From assembly GCA_035772405.1 (NCBI GenBank), contig JAYKKM010000224.1:242501-306500 (forward strand): a stretch of DNA of 64,000 bases, written 5' to 3'. This document shows positions 55,055 through 64,000 of this stretch, one piece after another. Source of the DNA: Chrysogorgia sp. JL179-B06. Lineage: Eukaryota > Cnidaria > Anthozoa > Scleralcyonacea > Chrysogorgiidae. How positions within the stretch are numbered: position 1 is the stretch's first letter; every line of letters starts with the position of its first letter. The notes below the pieces were generated by a model. The model ran no database searches, had not been told where the DNA came from, and was given only the letters and a program-made list of their open reading frames with translations. The position numbers and the translations under genes were made by a program.

Positions 55055-57505
55055 TTACTTTTCACAGTGACAAGTGCAGTTCCAACGTGCCTTTCTGCAT
55101 GCGCACCTAGTACCACATCCACTTTGACTCTTGCATCCACATTTGACTAGTTCACTGCAGGCCTTTGAGGCCACAGGTAACATGTTCCACACGGGAACCC
55201 ATGACTGGCTGTCCTAGTCAAAAGTCCATCCCCAACCTTCTGGAGTAGGTGCGTGTTGTTCACTCTGCTCACTGGTACACCATATTGCAGCCTGATATGC
55301 AACTCGCTTTGAGTGCTGTAATAGTGCATCCTGGGTTGAGTCTCCTTCTGGCAAAACAGCTCCTTTCTGGCTTCATCTACATGTTCCAGGTTACTGACCT
55401 TATCATATAGGATAACGGTGAAGCGTTCCAGCAGCTGGAAATGTTGAGCATCGACCTCGACTTCTGTGCAAGGATGGAGTGCCATATAGGTAAAGGCACG
55501 TGTCACGTCTTGATAGCAGTTCCATGCCTCCCACGCTGTTTTTTTACACTGTTTTTTTTCAAAGAATGCAGACGTGGTATCACATCCTGTGAAACTGTGG
55601 AAGATTGCCTCCTCGTGATCACATGGTGTCATGGATCGATCGGCTCCTTTAATAATAGCGGTGGCACCAGATGTAATGATTATTTCCTTGTGTTCAGGGC
55701 AATCAACAGTGGCAATCTTGTTGGAAAGGAATGCAAACAGTTCCTGTTTGTTGGTTGGGTCACGCAAGAAGTCGGCCCAGTTTCCTGGGAGCTTGTTCTT
55801 ACCCGCAACCTTTCTCCGAATACCCTTTCCTCGCTTTTCTCTAGTGGATTCTTTGATGCTGCTAAGGATGTATGTGTCCCAAACTATATCAACTCTTTTT
55901 GAGTTTGTTAGTTGTTTTATGATGTGTGGAACAAACACCTGATCAGCATACTCATCAAATGTGACAACGTTGGTTGTGCGAAGCATGTGCACCACAGCAG
56001 CTCCATCAAGAAGCTTCACGTCAATGGAATCAGGAGGATTATTCTGAGCATCCTTGGCCAGAATATTCAGCAGATCAGATTTATTTCCCAAGCGTAATTT
56101 TCCGCCATCAGACAGTGAAGGGGGATAAGGATGATTCTCGTGGCTGAAGAATGTAGTCATGTCACTCGCCCTGTGCTGCATCACGATGTACAGGTGAGAG
56201 AAAAGAGCAACATCATTCTTGAGTAAGGAGATCTTTCCTGCTTGTTTTGTCTTGGCTTTTTTTTCTGGACAACTGAAGAGAGGAAGGGCATTCTTCTTAA
56301 TCGGCTCGTGAATGGAGCGTGTGCGATCCGTTATCACTTCTTTGCAGTATTTGGCATACTGATCCTTTCCTAGATTATGTACTGTTCGTCCATCCATTTC
56401 CTGAAGGCTGAAGGATTCTCCGTCAGGCCGACTGCACCCCCAGAACCCTTGACCGCTTCATTATTTTGTTCATGGGCTTGGTCGATTGGGATACTAGAGA
56501 ATCTGTTGGTGATTTTGTGGATGACCCAGTGTCTGTTTTCATCAAACTCTTTGAGAATGGGTGCGGGTAGACTCTCCATGTCTCGGATGTGTATTGGGAT
56601 CCAGCGTGCATAATTGTAGTGGTCGAGAGCGAAGAACCATGGAACCAAGGCTTTCAGGCTTTCAACATAGAGAGGAAAATTTCCCTCACGATGTGATCTG
56701 ATGAAGATGAGGCGCATGAGTTCCATGTTGAGAACTGTATCCCAGTACTGGAATGTTGGACTCTTCTTTACCATATCCTGCCTCCATGCCTCCTGGGCTT
56801 CATCACTGTGTGTTCCTTCTGTGCGTAGGAAAGCATTCTCCTTTAATTTTGCTAGAGCCAAAGCAGTCACCTGGTGAGCGTGCCTCGTTCTGGTAAGATG
56901 TGACGACTTTAGAAAAGAGTCCGTAGTGCCTGATGCCGCAATGCCTGCTTCTGTCAGCGCATTGGTCCATCCGGATCCCGCCAAGTAATCACCATAGGCC
57001 ATTAACTCTGTTTCCTGCAGTTCTGTAGCCATCTATTCTTTCTTATGGTTTCATCAGTTCCAAGTGTTCTAAATTTATGGAGGTGTCCGTCCTCTCGAAG
57101 ACAAAACACACAGGCATTTCTCTCCATCGACTGGCGCCGAGGTCGTTTATCCCCAGTGTTGCTGCTCTCTGTACCATTATCCCTGTATCGCTTTTTGGCA
57201 GCTCTCTCCAGCTTCGTTTTGCTGAATTTGACATAGCAAGATTTGTGCCATACACCCCGGTTTTTGACCAGTTCATCTACAGTCATGTCTAATCCAAAGT
57301 TAAGAACCACTGGAAATGTATCCAGGGCTCTGAAAGCACTAACGTTATTCAGGAAGGAGCTGTATGATTCTGACTTGTCCCTCCTCCCTTGTGCATTCAG
57401 TGGGCATTTTAGCGGCTCTGTAGTCTTTTCTTGACAGATCAAGCATATGTTCCAATCCATCTTCCTAGTCAATTTGAAAATTATTAATATCTGTTTATTA
57501 TACAT
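55055..57505 (-). pseudogene. Uncharacterised cnidarian/fish-type gene family member, frameshifted, cargo of the transposon
   Basis: Three minus-strand frames in family order: 57505-57002 (CLICQEK...; RGVWHKSCYVKFSKTKLERA; CVFCL, possible zinc-binding N-terminus), 57032-56370 (ELMRLIFIRSHREGNFPLYV; WFFALDHYNYARW; HEQNNEAVKGSGGAVGLTEN) and 56397-55147 (LLDGAAVVHML; VDIVWDTY; SFTGCDTTSAFF). A Cys-rich tail, KCGCKSQSGCGTRCACRKA to a TAA at 55055, is in a further frame. Thus at least three frameshifts (about 57030, 56385, 55200). Between HEEA and FHSFTGCD (about 55605) the copy lacks a segment that, as I recall relatives, holds EADTR and DTDV acidic motifs. Function unknown; a nuclease-like fold is a guess. 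Start could also be Met16 (57460). Confidence 0.7.
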
Positions 57506-58190
57506 TTGATGTAATAACTATGCTCCAGTTGATCTGTTTATTATATATTTCACTAAATAACCACCTGACACTGTCCTAAATGGTATAGTTGTTTTCTTTT
57601 ACCCAGAAAAGATATGTTTATACACACAGATTGTGCTCCAGCCACTTGGCCGCCATCTTGAAAATCCAAGATGGCCGCCACAATGTATCACTGATAATTA
57701 TGTATAACAGTATAAAGTTCAGTGTAATATATCTGGAGGAAGTGGTTCCTATAAAAAAATGGAAAGCTAATGAGATGGGTAGCATGTGAGAAAACGTTTG
57801 GGCTTTTGTCCGGAATCCATCTTCCTAGTCAACCTGAAAATACATGCAATTATTAGAAATTATCAATTTGTTATGCCATAATTGATATTTTTATTATGTA
57901 TTTCGCTAAACAACCATCTGACACTATCCTAAATGGTATAGTTGTATTCCTTTACACAGAAAGGATATGTTTAGATACCAAGAATGTGCTCTAAAGAGGC
58001 TCAGAAGCCGAAATTGGTTTTTGCATGGCGGCCATTTTGAAAATCCAAGATGGCCGCCATAATGTATCACAGAGATGTATGTAGTTCAGTTTAATGTATC
58101 TGAAGGAAGTGGTTCCTATCAAAAATGGAAAGCTATTGAGATGGGTAGTATGTTGGGAAAATTTGGTGCTTTTGTCCGGAATGTCCACAT
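57457..58190. repeat. Two tandem ~357-bp units in the 5' region of the transposon gene
   Basis: Shared blocks: AATCCATCTTCCTAGTCAA (57457, 57814), CTAAATGGTATAGTTGT (57578, 57930), AAAATCCAAGATGGCCGCCA (57660, 58038) and GAAGTGGTTCCTAT (57740, 58104). Each unit ends in the same context, CTAGGAAGATGGATT on the minus strand, as the gene start. Confidence 0.88.
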
Positions 58191-59037
58191 CTATTTTCTA
58201 AGCTGCCTGACTACAAGTTCGCCTTGAAACATTTCGAAATGGCCGCGTGGTGTATTGTATCCCATGATTCTTTGAGGTCTCACAATAATCGTGAGTAGCG
58301 GAGCTAAGACCCTGGGTACGAGGTTGGGGATTCACTTGCGCGTGCCATTCAGCCACACTTTCCGCGTTGTTCGTTTTATGTTCGATTTAAAGTTCGATTT
58401 AAAGTTTTTATTTTGTTATATTGTATTAATTATTAGATACAAATTTTGCGAAAAATGCTAGTTTAACAAAAACCAAGTGACTGCAAATCAATTTTAATGG
58501 GCATCTTTGTGTACAAAGTGGACACAGACCACGGGATGAATGACAGCTGGAGGTCATGCATCCCTTGGGTTTACTCGTTCCTTGGGGCCACTGCTGTTCC
58601 TAAATATTACTACATATCCCTGCTCATTGAAAAATACACATGTGATTGTTCTTTAATTAAATGTAAACCAAATGCTATATCAGCTAAAATTTCTTTATAA
58701 CCAGTTAAAAATTGGATAACTATAGCTTCAAAACATAAGTAGGTGCAACCAATTTGGTTTTGGCACTTTTATTATAAATTGGTTACTTTGACCATTTTTT
58801 GTTAGTTGTAACCAAATTTGTTTGGTTGTTTTGACCAATATAACTCTAAAGCTATACAATGACCAATTAAAAATCGGTCAATCAATTTATTTAGGTTGTA
58901 ACCAATACAATTGGTTGTCTTAACAGTATTAAATTGGTTGCAACCAATTTAAACGGTTATTTTAACCAGTCGTTTTTTACAGTGCACATGCATATAGCTT
59001 ACGTCGCAAAACAATGCTCTAGTTGCACAGGTGTGCA

Positions 59038-59217
59038 CAGGCGCGGATTTAGAAGTTAGTCGCATAAATTAGACACTCCATGAACAACCCTATTGGTTAT
59101 ACTTTTCTTAAGAATAATTCAGAACAACAACCTATCCAATAGGATTGTTATTCACAGGTATTTTGAATTGCAAATTCTAAATCTAATTTATGCGACTAAC
59201 TTCTAAATCCGCGCCTG
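59038..59217. mobile_element. hAT-like MITE, 180 bp
   Basis: Ends CAGGCGCGGATTTAGAAGTT, inverted on the right; perfect 8-bp duplication GGTGTGCA (59030-59037, 59218-59225). The CAGG end and the 8-bp duplication are hallmarks of hAT. Lies 53 bases outside the large transposon. Confidence 0.93.
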
Positions 59218-59542
59218 GGTGTGCACTCATGTAACTGTTTTCTTCAGATTTGCAAGTTGCGCGAAAAGTATATTTGGTTTCTATACTTTGAAAAAATACA
59301 TGTGATGGCTTGTCCATGCAACTTGTGTCGCAACATCTCAAAATTTGAGTCAATCAGAAACTATGGAAATCTCATTTAAGCTCTTCTCTCTTCTGTTTCG
59401 GTTGTTTGTCGTTTTCTTTCTAAAAGTTGCATGGATTGCTTTGTAACACTACTTTTTCTCGCATGTGCAACTTGAAGTTTGTTTCTGTGACGCAATACGC
59501 TGTTTTCCAAATAAAATAGCTTGCATGGTGCGTTCTGTCATG

Positions 59543-62500
59543 CTACAGTATCTGCATGCTTAAGATCTTTGCCTGTAGTTCATTTAACATCTCTTCGTCA
59601 TTTTCTGTTTCTTTAATTCGTTTCAGGATAGTTTCAGCTTGTTGAAGATGCCACAGTCCTTTTGCTTTGTCTTGAAATTCGTCTTCACTAAAAACGTCGG
59701 CTATTTCCTCGTGGAAACGCAGAATCATTCTATCGTCTAATGTTGTACATGTCGAACACAATTCCTCGACTTTTTCAAAGGTCTCCATTGCTTTACCAAG
59801 CTCATTTAAACATTTGTAACACTGGGCGATATTTAAAAGGCATTCCACAACATCATTTGTCGACTGTAAAGTTTCATGTATTTTCAATGCTTCGTGGAAA
59901 TACACCAATGCCTCCTTGTGCTTTTGGTGCTTAAGTAACGCTTCGGCTAGTAAAAAACAGGCAAGTGCTACCTCTGGTGACGATTTCACTACTTGATAAA
60001 TGATTCTCTTCATTTCAAGTGCTTGGCGAAGTTTGGATACTGCTTCATCCCACTGATTCAGCAACTGGCAGGCATATCCTACAAGAAAATTAAAGATTAA
60101 TAACTAAAATTACTAGGCCGGTATATTAAATAAAAACATGCTTCTATGAGTAGGGATACATTCAAAGGATCAAATTATTTTTGGCTGTTGTTCTATACAA
60201 CAACGCGATAAACGTAAACGTGATGTACAGTATCCTTACCTATATTGCTAATAACCATAGCATAATCCTGGTTCGGTCGACCTTCTGACATCTTCTTCAA
60301 ATATTTCTCAGCTTCTTCATACGCATCTTTCGCTTTTTGAGCTTCATCGGGCTGCACGATGTGGCAATTACCTTTGAGAATGATGGCGGCACAATAATTT
60401 TGCAACGGTGCCAGTCCGCCTTTCTTCAAAAGATTTCTCCTCATCATTAACAGTTTGTCCAGTGTTTCAGATGCCTTGTTGGGTGTCCCAGACATATACT
60501 GAGTCAGGGCGATGTGATAAAGCACAGTGGCTATATCTTCCCTCACTGGGTCCTCTGAATGCAGCAATTCTCTGATTTCCAAAGATTTCTTGTAATGCGT
60601 CAGTGCATCGTCCAAGCTTCCTAACGTTTTCAACGTGTCCGCAGCATTCTGATAAAATGTAGCTGTGTCCATCGTAGGCTGTTGTCCTTGGACAGTATCT
60701 AGACAGCATTTGTAGCACTCAAATGCACGTTTGGGATCATTGCCTTTCTCGTAGACCAATCCAATCGTGTTCAAGATTTTGCCATATGTTTGATTGGCTC
60801 TCACGGACTTAATGCCTGATCTCTCTTTAACACGAAAATCTTCAGCTAATTTCAATGATTTTTCCAGCTCTTTCAACGCCAGATTTAAGCGAAAGCGTTG
60901 AAGATGCAGTTCCCCAAGGAGCTGTAAAACTGACATAGCTACCAGTGCCATAGATTCTATGAACTCCGGATCGCATTCATACGTCTTGAGAAGATCATCA
61001 ATGATTTCAAAAGCCTGCGAGTCCCTACCAGTTTTAATAAAAATTGATGCAAGATGGCATTGGGCAATCAGTCGTGCCTCCCGTACGAATGGCCGCTGTG
61101 AAGTTGACGCATGCGTTGACACGGCACACCGCTGGAACATAGCTTCTGCTTCACATAACATCCCATTACTTTGATGAATCTGCGCCATTGCTTCCTGGTT
61201 GCTCCATAGTAGTAGCATCAAAAAATCGTCATCTGGATCAGTAGGGTCAACGCAGTCTTCTAGATGGCCAGTGAGGTCTTTGTACAGCGTTTTGGCAGTT
61301 TCACGCCGACCACAGGCTTCATAAAATGCGGAGAGTCGGAACAGTTGGTAAAACGCGCGAAAGCTAAGCTTGCTAGTTTTAGACAATTTCTGGATGAGAT
61401 TTCGTTGAATTTTAGCAAGTTCGAGTCCTTCTTGGATCCTATTGGTTTTCATACAGATCTCCAGCAGAGCGGAATTGATTTGGAGAAATGTTATATGGTT
61501 TTCTTCTTTCAAGATCTTCTTTAAAATAGCTTTTGCAATTTTCAAGTGCTCTTCAGCCTTATTGGGAGAAAGCTCTTTTAATACTGCTCCAATTATTAGA
61601 TGCGTGTAGCCATAACTGTATGTGTCGTTTAATTTCATTTCCTGGTACATATGAATGGCTTTTTCAAGGTATTTTAAGCCTTGTTCTCCTCCGCTTTCCT
61701 CCATCAGATGATAACCCAGCATGCTGAAACACACGGCTAAATGTCTGTGGTTGGTTCCTTTGCCATGGACGTGCTCTTCTATTTCCAGTGCCTTTTGTAT
61801 CAACGAGAGTAGGTGTGAACTTTCAAAAGAACACGATTTTCCAAGACTAGCAATACGGCAAAGAACCGTTGCTGTTTCACAATTGTGACAACTTTCACCA
61901 GCAATTTCCTTGTTGTGATCTTCGCGAATTTTTAAACATTCTTGGTAATGGCGCAGCGCAACTGAAAACTTTCCTCGCATTTGTTCACAGTAGCCAAGAA
62001 GAAGAAGCACGGTGGCAACACGTGGATGTGGTTGATCTCTGTACAAAATACGAGCGACCTCTTTGGCGTCCATCAAAGGTCTGTGCATTTCCTCCCACTT
62101 TCCAGCATACTGATACGCTCTTGCTTTAGTAATTAGGGCGTCTACAATACTCGGCTCGATGAGTTTCTGGCCATGAATACGGTGGTAAATAACTAGTGCT
62201 AACTGCAGCAGGCGGTTGGCTTCGTGTGTGTTCTGAAGACCGTAGTGAACTTTACTCAGGTTAGTTAAACAGCAAGCAACATAAGGATGAATGGCGTTTT
62301 CTCCATAAAGCTCACTCGCAATCGATAAAGCATTTTCCAATATAGTTTTGGCTTCTGTTAGTCGATCCTCCTCAAGTAAAACAACAGCAAGATTGTTGAT
62401 GCAAATAAAATATTTGGAATAATTCTTTCGTGGGTTTGGTATCTTCTTCACAATACGCTTGAGTAAACTCTCAGCCTCTCTGTACTGTTCCATTTTCATG

Positions 62501-64000
62501 AACAGAACAGCGCTGCTGTTGAGAAAATCCAAGTCTTCACAGATGGTTTCCTCTTTGATATCTGCAGGGGCGTCGGAATTTGCCATGATTTGTTCGTGCG
62601 TTTTCACTGCTTCCTGGTAAAGACCCAGATCCATATAGGCATCCATCATCAAGATCAATGCAGTAAGCAGATGCTTTCTGGCAACAGATTCTGGTGCCAT
62701 TGAGTACAACGTCTGCACTTCCCGGCAACACTCGAAGACTTTTTGAAACCTTCCAACCATATGGTAACAGTGGGCTAGGACGAGAAGTATTTCGACCTTT
62801 ATGGCGTCATCCACAGCGTAATTATCTTTGACGGAACATAAGAACACCAGTGCTTTGGGAAGCTGCAACATACGCAGATATGCTAAGGCTCTTGTGAGGG
62901 GAGTATCGTCAATGAAACTTTCTTGCAGAAGAACGGAACGCATAAACGATTCTGCGTCAAGCTCACTCGACACTTGATTCTGAAGGACTTGTGAGATGGC
63001 CAACTTCAACGGTAGGAGACTTTGATAAAGACGGACAATAGTTGTCGTACTTGAACTAGGAGTGCTTTCTTGCTCGTCGACGGATAGCTGGGGAACTGTA
63101 GGAAGTGCCTCTTTCTGCCTTCCATGTTTCTGGTAACATTGCAACCGAAGTTCAGTTGTTATACTCAGCGTCGCCAACAAATTTTTAACGCCATCTACAC
63201 TGAGTATATTCTTCTCACCCATTTCTTTTATACACTGCCACGAGCTTCGTGCGAAAATACAAAAGAATTTCGAAATTTGCTCAACCAGGAGACTTGCCAA
63301 TCTGTAGACCTCTCTTTTCACGTCTTGTTGCGTTCCATAGTTTTTCGAATCCAGGTTTTCGACCTGGTAGGTCTCCAGCAACCGTTGCATAACCGTTAAG
63401 ACTTGTTTCTGGAAAGTCTTCACCCTGTTGGTATCAGTCAATATGGCCGACAACTTAATCTGGTAGCTCCTGGTAAGTTCTGTTTTGCCATAGAGGTGAC
63501 ACACACTGCTAAAGACATTGGCAGTTTCCAAACTCTCCCTAGAAGAGGAAGCAGTAACGTTTTGAAGCTCCACCATTTCATCAATGGTCATGATAAACTC
63601 CAGCGGTGGTTGGCCTCGCCATGTTTTCCTTCCCAGCGGTGTCTTGCAGGCCCATGGCATCATACCGTCAAAAGAAAATCCCTTGGGAATCATATCGTCG
63701 TAAAACCAGTCAGCTTCTCTGTTTTCACTGTAGAAATCATTAAGACTAGAGATTCCAAGGCTCGGTAAGATTGTCTCTCCCAGCTTAAGAACTTGTGCTT
63801 GGATAAAGTAGGTCAGGAAACGGAAGTATGCTCGCTTCTCTAATACCAGCTCATCGTCGTCCTCGTCGTCCAAGTCCACTAGAATCGCGAATTCCAGATC
63901 CGAATACGGAGTTCCTTCTTTTCTCGATGTAGATCCAAGACCAAGGATGGAGAAGTTGCACGGTGCTGGACCTGAAATCTCACTGCAATAATGAATCATC
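59543..64000 (-). CDS. Nucleotidyltransferase-TPR protein, 5' end outside the window
   Basis: Minus strand, join 64000-60240 and 60078-59543, intron 60239-60079 (GTAAGG...TTGTAG) in phase 1 within a Gly codon; about 1430 residues in the window. Near the start GLGSTSRKEGTPYSDLEFAI is the GS...R.E..P.SD.(D/E) signature of GlnD/DUF294-like nucleotidyltransferases. An acidic DLDDEDDDEL loop and a helical region with RKTWRGQPPLEF follow. From about residue 370 to the end come many TPR units, for example EEDRLTEAKTILENALSIAS and SLDDALTHYKKSLEIRE, in the style of kinesin light chain/NPHP3 repeats. Frame intact throughout; ends at a stop at 59543-59545. TPRs suggest a scaffold; catalytic activity of the NTase is inferred. 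Related NTase-TPR proteins are, to my knowledge, abundant in cnidarians; function unproven. Confidence 0.88.

Larger units (their letters stand above)
52452..58984. mobile_element. Large DNA transposon with CACTG ends, 6.5 kb
   Basis: Left end CACTGTAAAAAATGAATGG and, inverted, right end CACTGTAAAAAACGACTGG. Both ends carry dense arrays of ATTGGTT / AACCAAT motifs (52470-52760 and 58700-58960), as expected of transposase-binding subterminal repeats. Farther in, a second inverted pair occurs (ATAGGAACCACTTC at 54740 and GAAGTGGTTCCTAT at 57742). The cargo is a minus-strand gene at 55055-57505. CACTG ends recall the CACTA/EnSpm group, but no known transposase was recognised and the target duplication is not clear (TGCCACA versus TGCACA if the end is taken as CTGTAAAA). 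Confidence 0.8.

Noticed and set aside
58497..58700. 67-codon plus-strand frame near the transposon right end
   Set aside because: No recognised motif, short, and adjoining subterminal repeats.
60959..63768. Plus-strand frames opposite the NTase-TPR gene
   Set aside because: Antisense shadows of a long, clearly coding minus-strand frame.

Overview
This is eukaryotic, animal-type genomic DNA: AT-rich, intron-bearing, with long microsatellites and very many transposable-element relics. Penelope-like elements with GIY-YIG endonucleases, CR1/L2-type LINEs, many short foldback/TIR elements, Polinton relics and a large nucleotidyltransferase-TPR gene suggest an anthozoan cnidarian (stony or soft coral, sea anemone). 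The species cannot be fixed from the sequence alone.

Only two host genes are well supported. (1) A plus-strand gene from 23599 to 51031 has nine exons, all with GT/AG borders and consistent phases. It encodes a 366-residue PLP enzyme of the D-cysteine desulfhydrase / ACC deaminase family; about 26 kb of its 27 kb is intron filled with mobile elements. (2) A minus-strand gene runs from beyond the right edge (64000) to 59543. It encodes a very large protein with a GlnD/DUF294-like nucleotidyltransferase domain followed by many TPR repeats; its 5' end is outside the window.

Layout. 1-2570: 3' end of a Penelope-like element (PLE) with a hammerhead ribozyme motif, then AT microsatellites and a tRNA-related repeat. 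3445-6557: decayed LINE (copy A). 6727-9535: palindromic repeat with a LINE fragment inside one arm. 9769-17756: a minus-strand PLE broken up by LINE copy B and a second LINE, the latter itself split by a TIR element carrying a ~110-140 bp minisatellite. 17765-19460: minus-strand LINE 5' parts with a PHD finger, a 2A-like motif and an APE endonuclease. 19900-23598: short TIR elements. 23599-51031: the PLP-enzyme gene; its introns hold TIR elements with clear target-site duplications, hammerhead-like motifs, a Crypton-like pseudogene, a 75-bp tandem array and Polinton (PolB/ATPase) relics. 52452-58984: one 6.5-kb DNA transposon with CACTG termini and ATTGGTT/AACCAAT subterminal arrays, carrying a frameshifted gene of an uncharacterised family. 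59038-59217: a small hAT-like element. 59543-64000: the NTase-TPR gene.

The main results are the reconstructed PLP-enzyme gene with specificity residues pointing to D-cysteine, a 38-nt perfect inverted copy of its exon 7 in the next intron, the 6.5-kb transposon, the hammerhead motifs on PLE tails, and a layered nest of insertions from 9.7 to 17.8 kb. All homology calls come from reading motifs by eye; no database search was run.
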